From the NCBI GenBank assembly GCA_013813265.1, contig JACCRY010000196.1, positions 1 through 43,755 on the forward strand: a stretch of DNA of 43,755 bases, written 5' to 3'. Below are positions 18,301 to 27,056 of the stretch, piece by piece. The notes beneath the pieces were generated by a model, which did no database searches, was not told the origin of the DNA, and was given only the letters and a program-made list of their open reading frames with translations. This DNA is from Parachlamydiaceae bacterium. GTDB lineage: Bacteria > Chlamydiota > Chlamydiia > Chlamydiales > Parachlamydiaceae. The translations under genes were made by a program, and so were the position numbers. Numbering within the stretch: the first letter of the stretch is position 1; each line of letters opens with the position of its first letter.

Positions 18301-19950
18301 GAAGAAGCCCTCAAGGATAAAAATAGGGAGGTTAAATTTACTGCAGTAGAAGCTCTTGTTCAGATAGGCAAAACTGAACCGCAACTTGCTACTCCCTTGC
18401 TTGAAGAGGCCCTCAAAGATGTTGAAGTCGAACAAAAAGCAATAAAAGCCCTCGCTGAGATCGGTCCAATCGATCCACAACTTATTCTTCCTTTTCTTGC
18501 CGAAGACCTTAAAAGACGCAGATATATATCCTTTTATAATGCAGAAGAGGCCTTAATCAAGTTAAGCAAAACCTATCGCCAACATATTCTTTCATTCCTT
18601 ACCAAAGCCCTTACCGATGATAATAAGGATTTCAGTGTATATGCAGCATCAATTCTTATTAAGATCAACCCACCCGATCTGCAATTTGTCTTTTCACTTT
18701 TTGCCACCATTCTGAATGATGGCTTTTCTAGTGTCAGTGAGGAAATATTGTATGATCTTGGTAAGATAGGCCAAGCCGCTCCACAAATTACCATTCCTTT
18801 ACTAGCCATTGCCCTCAAAAGCAGCAATTGTTCGCTCCAAGACTTTGCAATAAAGATCCTAGGTAAGATAGGTCAAAGCCATCTGCAACTTGTCCTTCCT
18901 TTGCTGACAGAAGCCCTCAACCTCAAAGCTAAATATTCTCATTGCAAACTAAGTGCAGCTATTGCCTTAATTCAGATAAACCCTACCGATTTGCAATTTG
19001 TCCCCTCTGTATTTGCGGACATCCTCAAAAATTGTAGCTCTTTTATGGCTAGAGAAGATGCCATCGAGGCCCTCGGTCAATTAGGCCAAACCTCTCCACA
19101 ACTTGTCATTCCTTTGCTGACCGAAGCCCTCCATGATAAAGTGGAATTGGTTCAATTAAAAGCAGCACAAACGCTCCTTCAGATCAACCAAGCGAATCCG
19201 CAACTTACGCTTCCTTACCTTACCAGCGCCCTTCAAAGTCAATATGACTGCATCAGAATAGAAGCGCTAGAAGCCTTAGGTCAATTAGGCAAGACAGCTC
19301 CCCAGATCGTCATTCCTCTACTTATTTATGCCTTCAAACATGGAGGGGAATATACCAAGAGCGCGGTAGGTAGAGCTGTTGGCATGATAGGACAAACTCA
19401 CCCGCTTCTTATCCTTCCTTTCCTTTCCAAAATTCTTAACAACGCTGATGAGAGTGTGAGACTCGAAGGAGCATATATCGTCAATATGTTGGATAAAACT
19501 GATCCTCAAATTATTCTACCTTTACTTGCAAAAGCCTCTAAAGATAACGATAAGACGTTCCGAGAATATGCAATAAAATTATTTAAAAAATACGATCTTT
19601 CAACTTATCTCAAATCCAACCCAAATTTACTCCATGAGTATTATGAAATAACAAATGAAACCAATCTTTTAAATGCGACTCCTTTAAGCGCCCTAATTAC
19701 TTGTTATAAAGACGACCTCAAACAATCGGTATACCTTTCAGCCTTTGTGCTTAAATGCATTGAAGAAAATATATCCATCTTTCGTGAAGATAAGGACATA
19801 TGTTTTTATGAGCGTGGAAAACTTTGCAAAGTGAATATTTCAAAAGCAAAAAAAACACTTTTACAAATTGAAAACCTTACTCAACATTACCCTGAATTTA
19901 TTTTGGAATCACAGCAGGCAACCGATGATCCACAATGCCTTATACAATAA
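15400..19950 (+). CDS. Trypsin-like protease - NACHT ATPase - HEAT repeat protein with C-terminal CaaX box (1,516 aa)
   Basis: The domain order is that of an NLR/STAND switch. Residues about 25-290 are a trypsin/V8-like serine protease with the full triad: His109 (LTAAHC), Asp175 (WSDWALLKLD) and Ser243 (GNSGS). Residues about 410-700 are a NACHT NTPase: Walker A GRAGIGKST at 420-428, Walker B ILFVLDGLDE at 499-508, WIITSRPHA after it, and the typical end FLHLTFQEYFAARYL. About fifteen HEAT repeats of 35 residues follow (about 885-1400). The last 110 residues are a cap domain conserved in all paralogues, ending exactly in CLIQ. HEAT repeats would act as sensor, NACHT as oligomerising switch and the protease as effector. 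The CaaX end suggests prenylation by host farnesyltransferase, hence action at host membranes; that is inference. No signal peptide is seen. The gene is followed after 21 bp by 19972-20847. Confidence 0.88.
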   Translation: MIPKALYSNFDYRHNLDQLEGLGLPSDFIETIKTQAQSVACLVHEQNLRQRKEGGWTFSDDVSTLAQIQEDQFNHEASFGEKEAFRNEYAAGSGTAFLVDKQHVLTAAHCVCEPNSSQLNTKLIQAARLVFGFHNAKEKQSDYVFNENQIFKIVVVAHQFFRLPGKNKAFSEWSDWALLKLDREAAYPPLPLSLSEKVGDQIQLYMLGHPNGLPLKFTYNGQVQGNTENDFFECDLNAFEGNSGSFIGALSTRVGVGILCAGSNDYEITKNYQNLGNARIQACRITKLEIRENRVGERLENCQRLNVLRFLVDDHLLGIEGMDQQINAKELIIQSLKACYKNQNTIPRLLHKALPIEEIYTELVLLHRNKDDDKKTEKKAYEERRINSWEDIHAAKEPILLQSLFAKKGGIALNRVLILGRAGIGKSTLCQHIAYKWANGKLWKERYDALFWVPLRKLQNTHSAETLASFIFRVCCQAEGQKLYSKDITNYLEQNKNRILFVLDGLDEVSMEENTLQKEIVDELLEMPHWIITSRPHAAVSVSADSAIENVGFSSKTIELYIEKSFPTNAQAVLQKIRQNPIIFGLCHIPINLELVCSILEKSKGDISSITSMTGLYEKLTLTLQRRFLEKIGQANAWDLLQGDLEQNPHTSKIFKLLESIAWTGMEQKQLFFSFDTGQMNKIYSLYPPDQTRTELFTQTCTTGFLQSNGDNEEFLENEYSFLHLTFQEYFAARYLVRLMENNLDAAKKCIRKVKFDPRYKIVMWFVAGLLKNEGGDYEKLNAFFEIMDSPKDNVGLYSTLLKVRCLEECGSPNGLNKLQEYEKEIEFWCNKLTLEPSLNSQFIHLIDTFEASPNAAKRFLIPQLQISLANDNPKIRLAAAKGFSKIGSADPGVVLPLLKVALKDDTRDVRYYLLKTLDQISQTDPKAAFPMLEELLKDDNVEIKQVAVITLVQIRFTHSQLVFPLLEEALKDKNREVKFTAVEALVQIGKTEPQLATPLLEEALKDVEVEQKAIKALAEIGPIDPQLILPFLAEDLKRRRYISFYNAEEALIKLSKTYRQHILSFLTKALTDDNKDFSVYAASILIKINPPDLQFVFSLFATILNDGFSSVSEEILYDLGKIGQAAPQITIPLLAIALKSSNCSLQDFAIKILGKIGQSHLQLVLPLLTEALNLKAKYSHCKLSAAIALIQINPTDLQFVPSVFADILKNCSSFMAREDAIEALGQLGQTSPQLVIPLLTEALHDKVELVQLKAAQTLLQINQANPQLTLPYLTSALQSQYDCIRIEALEALGQLGKTAPQIVIPLLIYAFKHGGEYTKSAVGRAVGMIGQTHPLLILPFLSKILNNADESVRLEGAYIVNMLDKTDPQIILPLLAKASKDNDKTFREYAIKLFKKYDLSTYLKSNPNLLHEYYEITNETNLLNATPLSALITCYKDDLKQSVYLSAFVLKCIEENISIFREDKDICFYERGKLCKVNISKAKKTLLQIENLTQHYPEFILESQQATDDPQCLIQ

Positions 19951-19971
19951 AATACCAAAGAGTACAATCTC

Positions 19972-20847
19972 ATGATTGAAAGACATACCAAATTCACCCC
20001 AGATATCTATATTTCTGACTTACAATTTACCCCTGAAATCTCAGAAGAGTGCCAAATTGCAACAATTGCAATCTGTGCGATACCTTTGATTATAATTACT
20101 GGCTGGGGAGTTTATCGAATGATTGTCTGGAACAGGAAATATCAATCCCCTACTTCTATCAAAGTAAATAATACGTCCCATGAATCTCTTAGAAACAATG
20201 ACATTAAAATCGATATTTTGAAGCAACAAGAGATGAGTATGCGTAAAGAGCCCTACAGCTATGATGAGGTAATTAGCCTCGCTGAAACAGCATTTAAGGA
20301 GCATACGAATCGAATTCGCATTTTAGAGGGAATCGAAAATAAATTAGAGCGCCGCAACTATCAAGCCTGTGTAAATGAAGGTATTACCCCTTTCTTATAT
20401 GGCGAGGAGGATGTTTACATTAAATATCCTAACCACAAAGCTGATTACGACTCTTCAATACGAAAAGATATACTTATCCATAAAACAGTCTTTGAATTTT
20501 TTGATTTGCTTCCAGGAGTTGATGTAACGCCTTACCGTTCTGTAGATATTAAAGAAGGGATGCCACTAACCTCACAAGAGGTAATGGAGCGTGCAAATAA
20601 AGAATTTTCAGAACACAAGGACAAAGTGGAAATCTTGAAAAAAATAGAAAATAAACTCAAAACTTGTGGATATGATCTCAGTCTGGGAAAGGGAATACCT
20701 CCTTATTTGAATAAAGACGGTTACTTTTCTTCTTATAGCGGCGCTCGTATGCCAGATGAAATAGAAGTAAATGCTGCTGTCAGTCGATTTCTCCGCTCCC
20801 TGCCAGGAGTTGATGTAGCTCCTTACATAGGGCAAAGGCTAAAATAG
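19972..20847 (+). CDS. Membrane-anchored protein with two tandem copies of an unknown ~95-residue domain, 291 aa
   Basis: The gene starts 21 bases after the protease-NACHT-HEAT gene, so the two probably form an operon. A transmembrane helix lies at about 29-47 (IATIAICAIPLIIITGWGVY). The rest is an internal duplication. Repeat 1 (about 97-192) has EVISLAETAFKEHTNRIRIL and ends LLPGVDVTPYRS. Repeat 2 (about 200-291) has EVMERANKEFSEHKDKVEIL and ends LPGVDVAPYIG. Both halves share a helix with IENKL and a middle GI-x-P(F/Y)L. I do not recognise this domain. It could be a membrane partner or target of the protease-NACHT protein. Confidence 0.65.
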   Translation: MIERHTKFTPDIYISDLQFTPEISEECQIATIAICAIPLIIITGWGVYRMIVWNRKYQSPTSIKVNNTSHESLRNNDIKIDILKQQEMSMRKEPYSYDEVISLAETAFKEHTNRIRILEGIENKLERRNYQACVNEGITPFLYGEEDVYIKYPNHKADYDSSIRKDILIHKTVFEFFDLLPGVDVTPYRSVDIKEGMPLTSQEVMERANKEFSEHKDKVEILKKIENKLKTCGYDLSLGKGIPPYLNKDGYFSSYSGARMPDEIEVNAAVSRFLRSLPGVDVAPYIGQRLK

Positions 20848-20964
20848 CTATGCAGAGCAGATCTCAAGAATTTAGGGTGAAGTGAACTTTGAAAAGCCAT
20901 CGATTTGAACCATAAATGTTAGTCATGTGCACTGTAAAATTTTATCCTTTAAAAACAGAAAGGT

Positions 20965-21130
20965 TTGATTGATTTTGGAGTGCTGAGACTTGTCTCCGCT
21001 TTGTTCGCCCTCGACTTGTCGTATAATGAACACACCGCCTTTTTCTTGACAACTCCTATCAGTCTCTACAGCCTAAAATTACTTCACATCAGTATAGATT
21101 TTATTGACGACGCCAGGCTGCGGAACCGCC
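20965..21130. repeat. Degenerate dispersed-repeat sequence, PVC-type
   Basis: The stretch containing GGAGTGCTGAGACTTGTCTC followed by CGCTTTG resembles, from memory, short palindromic repeats common in Planctomycetes, Lentisphaerae and Verrucomicrobia genomes (GGAGTGC...GCTTTGG type). An ORF runs across it but shows no protein-like features. This is a low-confidence identification. Confidence 0.3.
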
Positions 21131-21450
21131 AAAGCTCTAACCCTTAGTTTTCCTTTCAGACCTACACCAGGAGACAAATATTCCGCTCTTCCAGAGCTCA
21201 GCTCATTTTCTTGTCATACCCACAGTTTGCCCCACCAAGGCTACACTGTGGGCTGCAAATATTTCGCTCTTTCAGAGCTAGGGCATGGCTTCGTTCCAGC
21301 GCTGAAAGCGCGATATGTTTGCAGCCCACGGTGTAGCCCTGGAAGGGCAAACTGTGGGTAGATAAGAAAAATGAGCTGAGCTCTGGAAGAGCGATATACA
21401 TGTCTCCCCTGGTGTAGCCCTGAAAGGGCAAACCAGGGGTTAGAACTTTG
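21129..21450. repeat. Giant imperfect inverted repeat (~150 bp arms)
   Basis: The left arm runs from about 21129 to 21280 and the right arm from about 21296 to 21450. Matching blocks include AGCTCTAACCC with GGGGTTAGAACTT, GCTCTTCCAGAGCTCAGCTC with its complement near 21372-21393, CCCACAGTTTGCCC with GGGCAAACTGTGGG, and GTGGGCTGCAAA with TTTGCAGCCCAC. Each arm contains smaller hairpins (CTTTCAGAGC, GCTTTCAGCGC). It is much more GC-rich than its surroundings. Overlapping ORFs exist on both strands but simply follow the palindrome. The style resembles repeats seen in PVC bacteria. Function unknown; it separates the operon on the left from the dead paralogue on the right. Confidence 0.75.
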
Positions 21451-21625
21451 AAATTTGGCTCTATAGCTACAAACTTTTTGTAGCCCAAGTCGGTAGTTGC
21501 AATCGCTAGCGAAACTCGGTAGCCTGCCCAAAAGAACCCCATTTAGAGTTTATCAAACGTCTTATCTAAATGGAAAAAACATTTGATACGGTACTTTACT
21601 AAAAATTTGACTCAATTGACACACA

Positions 21626-24356
21626 GAACCAGACGCATCTTTCATCAATACTGTAAAGAAACAAGCCGAAAGTGTTGCTTGCCTTATCTCAAAACAATTT
21701 CTTAAAAAAAGTGCCGAAGGGGGCTGGGAGCTAGTTTTAAAAGCTCCAACTTTTGCTCAAGCTGTGGAAGATCAATTTCATGAAAAGTTTGGAACCCATG
21801 AAGTTTTTGGAGAACAAGAAGCCTTTTATAATGAATATGCTGTGGGTTTTGGAACAGCCTTTTTATTGGGCAAGCAACTAGCTTTGACAGCTGCTCATTG
21901 CATATGCAAAAAGGAAACCAATATCCTGAATGAAAATAAAATCAATTCTACGTACATAGTATTTGGCTTTCAAAATGCTAAAACGCTATTTGCTGACAAG
22001 CAGGTCTATCAAATCAAAAAGGTAATCAGCCACCAATACGCAAAAATCAAAGATAAAAATGGAAATTTTTCTGAATGGACAGATTGGGCACTTATGGAAC
22101 TGGATCAAGAGGCCCCCTTTACTCCCCTCAAAATGAATATGACGAAAAAAGTAGCTGTTAAAACTGATCTTTATATGCTTGGCCATCCATGTGGATTGCC
22201 CATGAAGTTTGTGGGCAATGGCTCTGTTCAACCAAATACACAAAAAGACTTTTTTGAGTCCAATCTAGATGCATTCGAGGGCAATTCCGAATCTCCTACT
22301 TTCAATAAAACGACTCATAATGTGGAAGGGATGCTATGCTGCGGAAGAGTAGACTGTGAGATCACAAATAACTATCGAGGCAGAAATGAAAGAAGAATTC
22401 ACGTGCGTCAAATCTCAAAAAAAGAAAGTGGTCAGGGCTTTGAAGTCTGTCAACGATTAAATGTCCTTCGCTTTCTTGTCGACGACCGCCTTTTAAGTAG
22501 AGAAAGAATAAATCAGTTACAAAATGCTCCAGAGCTTATCATTCAATCTCCTAAAGAAGGCTACAGAAGCCAAAACACAATCCCCCGTCTATTACATAAA
22601 GCTCTTCCTATCAATGAAATTTATACTGAGCTTGTTCTTCTTCAAAAAAATAAGAAAGATGAAAAAAAGGTGTTTGAAGAACACCGCATTAATAGTTGGG
22701 AAGATATTCACGCTTCTAAAGAGCCAATTAAGTTATCCTCTATTTACAAAAATGGAGAGGATAACGGGAACAAGCGCTTGCTTGTTCTTGGTCGAGCAGG
22801 CATCGGTAAAAGCATTTTGTGCCAATATATTGCACACGAATGGGCCGAAGGAAAACTTTGGAAAGAAAAATTTGATGCGGTTTTTTGGGTTCCCCTGAGA
22901 AAACTCCAACATGCCCATGCTGCTGAGACCGTTTCTACCTTTTTGTTCCGCCTCTGCTGCCAGAAAAAGAGTGAAAACCTTTATGCAAATGATGTTGCAG
23001 ATTACCTCAAGCAAAATGCAGAACGAGTCCTCTTTATCTTGGATGGGCTGGATGAAGTTGCACTTGAAGTAAATAGCCTTTAAAAAAGGATTGTCGATCA
23101 GCTTTTAAAGTTTCCACATTGGATCCTCACCTCGCGGCCTCATGCCGCTGGATCTATTTAAGCAGACAGCACTATCGAGAACGTGGGATTCGCTTCAAAA
23201 ACAATTGATCTTTATATTCAAAAATCGTTCGAAGAAAATCCACAAGCTGTCATACAAAAGATTCGACAAAACCCCATCATTTTTGGCCTTTGTCACATCC
23301 CTATCAATCTTGAACTTGTATGTTCGATTCTAAAAAAATCTAAAAGCGATATTTCCTCTATTAATTCTATGACAGGACTTTACGAAGAACTTACGTTCAC
23401 TCTCCAAAGACGTTTTATAGAAAAAATAGGATGGGATAATGCTTGGCACTATGAACAAGGTGACATAAAACGAGATCCTCAATTAAGTCGAATTTTCCAC
23501 TTATTAGAATCAATAGCCTGGACAGGAATGCAACAAAGACAATTGTTTTTCTCTTTTAATACTGGACAAATGGAAGATGTTTATTTTGGTTATCCACCTA
23601 ATGAAGAAAGAAACCAATTGTTTACACAAGTCTGTACAAGCGGATTCCTTCAATCGAATGGAAATAGCGAACAATTCTTGGAAAATGAATATTCCTTTCT
23701 TCACCTTACCTTAACTTGCCAATTGTTTATGGATTAACAATGTATTGATTAAAATGGCTGCAATATCAGCTCTTGGTAAGATAGGCGGGGCCGATCCACA
23801 TTTTGCCATTCCATTGTTAGCCGAAGCGCTCAAAGATATATTCCCTTCTACTAGAGAAGCAGCAATAAATGCTTTAGGTGAAATAGGCGATAAATGTCTG
23901 CCATTGATCCTTCCATTACTATTTGAAGCCCTTAAAGATGAAAGTTCATCGGTCAAAATAAAAGCAGTGACGTCTTTAAAAAAATACAATCTTTCACTTT
24001 ATTTCAAATCTAACCAAGAATTAATACGTGATGTCTATAAAACGGAAAACACAAATAGTCTTCTCATTTCAACCCCTTTAAATTCCCTGATCACCTGTTT
24101 TAAAGAAGATCTAACAAATGCCCCAATTTACTCTTCAGCCATTGCGCTAAAATGCATCGAGGAAAATCTCGCATTTTTCCAGGAAGATGAGTTTATCTGC
24201 TTCTATGAACAGGCGAAGCTTTGCAAAGTAAAAATGCAAAAAACAAGTGAATTCCTCATGCAAATAGATAATCATGCTCATCAATACCCTACATTTATTT
24301 TGGAGTTGCAACAGGAGATCAATATTGCTGAAACAAATACATGCCTTATTCAATAA
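21626..24356 (+). pseudogene. Dead copy of the protease-NACHT-HEAT protein
   Basis: Homology starts without a start codon at about 21632 (ASFINTVKKQAESVACLIS). The protease part has His in LTAAHC and Asp in WTDWALMELD, but the serine loop is GNSES instead of GNSGS. The NACHT Walker A (GRAGIGKSI) and Walker B (VLFILDGLDE) are visible. Two in-frame TAA stops interrupt it at 23081-23083 and 23159-23161, where the paralogues have Gln and Ser. At about 23707-23745 the frame shifts and nearly the whole HEAT array is gone; only two to three repeats remain. The C-terminal cap and the final CLIQ are preserved. Missing start, two stops, a frameshift and a large deletion make it a pseudogene. Confidence 0.88.
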
Positions 24357-24479
24357 CTCATCAGGTTAGAATTTTAAAATTTATGTATCTGGGGCAACCT
24401 CCTTCTCCTTAAATAGCGTCCCAAGATATTCCTTGTGTGTGAACGGCAGGCTGGTGCAAATTTTTGCACCTGCTACCAT

Positions 24480-24725
24480 GTAAACGTCATTTCTAAATCC
24501 TAGTTTTCAATGATCTTTGCGCTCTTTGCGACTTTTGCTGCTTCTTTGCGTTAAAAAAACAATCTAGTTCATCACCTAGATAGAACTAGAGGTTTAGACT
24601 ACGCTAAAAAAGTTTTATTCCAAGCAGAGTTAACAGTGCACTAGATTGATTTTTTAACGCAAAGAAACAGCAAAAGACACAAAGGACGCAAAGAAAATGT
24701 CGGTAAATAAAATTTACGCTTACGC
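24480..24725. repeat. MITE-like dispersed repeat, copy 1
   Basis: The 5' arm (CTTTGCGCTCTTTGCG, then TTCTTTGCGTTAAAAAAA and CAATCTAG) is the inverted counterpart of the 3' arm (CTAGATTGATTTTTTAACG, then GCAAAGAAACAGCAAAAG). The arms are over 50 bp long and flank about 75 bp of unique sequence. A second copy lies at 39021-39247, and both begin with GTAAACGTCA. There are no ORFs. The gap 24357-24860 otherwise holds only a short hairpin, GGTGCAAA/TTTGCACC, at 24453-24470. Confidence 0.7.
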
Positions 24726-24860
24726 TATCGTGAAGTAGTAAATTGGGATGTGATGCGAGTTGGCGCGAAGGTCAACAGGTAATGTTAGGTTACAGCTTTA
24801 AAAAATAAATGAGTAAAACAAAAATATGATAGGATGTCCCACAACAGAAAATAAGGAACT

Positions 24861-25124
24861 ATGAATATCGAACCTAAGAATCCTCTACAAATAAACAAAG
24901 CCACTTATAGCAACAAAGACCAGCGTCAAAATCTGGATGCATTTGAATCCTCAGAATTGTTAGACGAGTCTTTCATTAACACAGTGAAGAAACAAGCCGA
25001 AAGCGTTGCTTGTTTTGTTTCAAATGATTTTTTAAAAAAAAGAGTCGAAGGAGGCTGGGAGCTTGCCTCAAAGACCCCCACTCTTGCGCAAGTTGTAGAA
25101 AATGAAAAATTTCGCATGTGCTGA
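24861..25124 (+). CDS. Detached N-terminal module of the protease-NACHT family, 87 aa
   Basis: It starts at ATG with AAGGA at 24853-24857. The sequence (KATYSNKDQRQNLDAFESSE, then LDESFINTVKKQAESVACF and GGWELASKTPTLAQVVENE) matches the first 90 residues of 27130-31899 (TPTLAQVVENE is identical). It stops just before the catalytic His region and has a short divergent end, FRMC. The next gene begins 23 bases before its stop in another frame. It may be a relic, or a reused leader: if this segment carries the secretion signal, as N-termini often do, it could matter. That is speculation. Confidence 0.5.
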   Translation: MNIEPKNPLQINKATYSNKDQRQNLDAFESSELLDESFINTVKKQAESVACFVSNDFLKKRVEGGWELASKTPTLAQVVENEKFRMC

Positions 25125-25803
25125 ATTTTCTCAATTAATTCAAAAAAATAGCAATGATTTGTCTGATATCAATCTAGGAAGCATCCTTCAAAATGAAGAA
25201 AAATCGAAATTGTGGGCATGCCAGTTCTTGCGCAGGTTATCTGGAGAGATCACCGAAGAAAATATGGAAAGGACACTTCGCATCAAATTCATTGAATTAA
25301 GAGATAAAATAAAAGAGAATTTTGCAAATAATAAAGAGTATAGTGAAACAATTTTAGTAATGTTTCACAATCCAGAAGAAGATAAAGTCATTTGGGAAAT
25401 AAATAATAAAACAAGAGACACATCCATAACATCGCTATTAGAGCATATCGAAAAAAATTTTAAGAACATCTTTAAATCAGATAACGTGTTAGCATATGCC
25501 CAAAAGTTTCTAAAGCAAGATGTGAAAAACAGGCTGGATGACGCACCAGAAAAACATATTTATTGCAACACCGCAATCTTAGCAACGAAGATTTTTGAGA
25601 ATTTAAGGGACAATTCAGCCTACGAAAAGATAAAAAAATCTCAAGAAGAAAAAGAGTGGTCATACCCCGTGATCATTGGAGGTGCACTAGCAGTAGTTAC
25701 TGTAGTTGGAAGCCTTTATTGGTTTAGAGACAACATTAAAGAACTATTTTACAAAGCTCCGAGCTTAAGGCAAAAGTTTTTTAGGCAAATGGGTGTTTAC
25801 TGA
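25102..25803 (+). CDS. Hypothetical protein with C-terminal membrane helix, 233 aa
   Basis: No family recognised. The body is charged and largely helical (ITEENMERTLRIKFIELRDK; SLLEHIEKNFKNIFKSDN). One transmembrane helix lies at about 188-208 (YPVIIGGALAVVTVVGSLYWF), followed by a short basic tail, like a tail-anchored protein. It overlaps the preceding 87-residue gene by 23 bases in the +1 frame, so translation could be coupled. It has no similarity to the protease-NACHT proteins, so the locus joins a family leader to an unrelated body. Confidence 0.55.
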   Translation: MKNFACAEFSQLIQKNSNDLSDINLGSILQNEEKSKLWACQFLRRLSGEITEENMERTLRIKFIELRDKIKENFANNKEYSETILVMFHNPEEDKVIWEINNKTRDTSITSLLEHIEKNFKNIFKSDNVLAYAQKFLKQDVKNRLDDAPEKHIYCNTAILATKIFENLRDNSAYEKIKKSQEEKEWSYPVIIGGALAVVTVVGSLYWFRDNIKELFYKAPSLRQKFFRQMGVY

Positions 25804-25834
25804 AAAAAATCCCTAGTAATTCGATACTATGCAT

Positions 25835-25891
25835 TCAAAGCTCTATTAAATTTTATCTGCCAACAGACCAAAATATTTGCAAATTAAGATT
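25835..25891. repeat. Direct repeat, copy 1
   Basis: About 57 bases (caaagctct, ttaaatttt, atctgccaac, aatatttgcaaa) match 27057-27113 with a few differences and one short gap. The two copies bracket the small genes at 25919-26994. Confidence 0.6.
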
Positions 25892-25918
25892 GTTGAGTTC
25901 ACCCTCCAATAGAGTAAG

Positions 25919-26221
25919 TCAGAATTTGACAATCTTTTTGTTTTGCGTTGACGGGTGATTATTAAGAATTTCTAACAGTGCTGTTTGGGGAACTTCCAGG
26001 GCAAGTTTACGTTTAAGTTGCAAGGTTAATAATTGATTTTCCAATACATTTTCATTCGAAGCCATCTCATTTAAATGCGTTAGGTAATGATCGATTTCCT
26101 CTAAAAATTCTTCGGCAAATGTTTTCCAAAAATGATCTACAGGTCCATTCCAAGGATCCCCCTTGACAGGAGAAAATGAGAGTCTATCTTCTTCAAATTT
26201 ATTGAATATTTTTTTAATCAT
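25919..26221 (-). CDS. Small hypothetical protein, about 100 aa
   Basis: The ATG at 26221 is preferred over an upstream TTG at 26230. The product starts MIKKIFNKFEEDRLSF, has a tryptophan-rich middle (DPWNGPVDHFWKTFAEEFLE) and a helical C-terminal half with leucines (LLTLQLKRKLALEVPQTALL). I do not recognise it. The composition looks protein-like and nothing competes on the other strand, but support is only moderate. It lies between the two direct repeats. Confidence 0.4.
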   Translation of the reverse strand: MIKKIFNKFEEDRLSFSPVKGDPWNGPVDHFWKTFAEEFLEEIDHYLTHLNEMASNENVLENQLLTLQLKRKLALEVPQTALLEILNNHPSTQNKKIVKF

Positions 26222-26310
26222 GGCAAACAACAGCCCTTTCGGGAAAAAAATGGATTAAGATCTTTTTCATCTAATCCCCTCTTATATCCAAAACCTTAAC
26301 AATGTACTAG

Positions 26311-26994
26311 TGCGATGAAGAAAGAGAGTTTTGGCTCAATTGCTGCCAAAAAGCCCGTGATTTCTTTACTTATGAACGTAAAATCAAAGAAGCCATTTTA
26401 ACTCTCTCATTCATTTCAAACTCTCATCAATCAATTGAAGTATCCAAGGCTTGGAATTTATTGATGATTTTTGGAAGAAACCATGAGAATCATTATTTGT
26501 CTCAAATTTGCTTGGAAGATTATCAAAACAAATGCCTATCAATGGATGAGTTGAAGAAATTTGAAATTAGCAAAATTCTTTTTTTGAACAAATGCAATAT
26601 TGATCTTAATATATCAAAAATCAAGTTTATTTATGAAACCTTTGAACAACGACAACTTTCTCTTGAAATATGTAGAGATAAGAATCTAAATCCAATTAAC
26701 AAAAGAAAAGTTATTGCTCTAATGGGAAAAAATCATGGTAACCCGAAAGGTGAAAGAATTATGCCGATTGTCGAAGCGCATTTCCAAAAATTAAACACTT
26801 CGTTTGTAGTGATCGATCCCTCATTATTACACATCGGCACGGAGGCCACCAAGAGAAGATCGTTAGAGCTTCAAGAATTAACTAACACAGAAAACACCCT
26901 CACCTTTCAAATACGAAAATATAGTTGTGGTTGGCAAATTAAAGAAATTTGTAAATTGATAGCGCTTATTTATTTAAACTTTCTTCTTCGTTGA
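26311..26994 (+). pseudogene. Unrecognised protein, probably 5'-truncated
   Basis: The frame is open from 26311 (stop TAG at 26308), but the only ATGs are internal (26464 gives 176 aa) and none has a convincing ribosome binding site. Upstream codons read protein-like (REFWLNCCQKARDFFTYERK), so the true N-terminus is probably lost. The product is helical. It contains KRKVIALMGKNHGNPKGERI followed by VEAHFQKLNTSFVVID, a hydrophobic strand-glycine-helix-strand pattern that I cannot assign. It points towards the minus-strand protease-NACHT gene. If still expressed, the start would be ATG 26464. Confidence 0.45.
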
Positions 26995-27056
26995 CAGGGG
27001 TCTCATAAAAGTTGAGTTCATTTGAAAGCTCCATGGTGTGCGTAGAACATTGATAA

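Noticed and set aside
17730-19509. Minus-strand ORFs across the HEAT array
   Set aside because: They are shadows produced by the repetitive coding sequence, without start signals or protein-like composition.
20965-21147. 60-codon ORF before the giant palindrome
   Set aside because: It runs through degenerate repeat sequence and has no ribosome binding site or conserved features.
21104-21542. Overlapping ORFs of 85-114 codons on both strands
   Set aside because: They lie wholly inside the giant inverted repeat; the two strands give near-identical peptides because of the palindrome, and there is no ribosome binding site.
23081-23161. Two in-frame TAA codons in the NACHT domain as programmed stop-codon readthrough
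   Set aside because: The same copy also lacks a start codon, has a damaged serine loop (GNSES), a frameshift and a large HEAT deletion; ordinary pseudogene decay explains everything.
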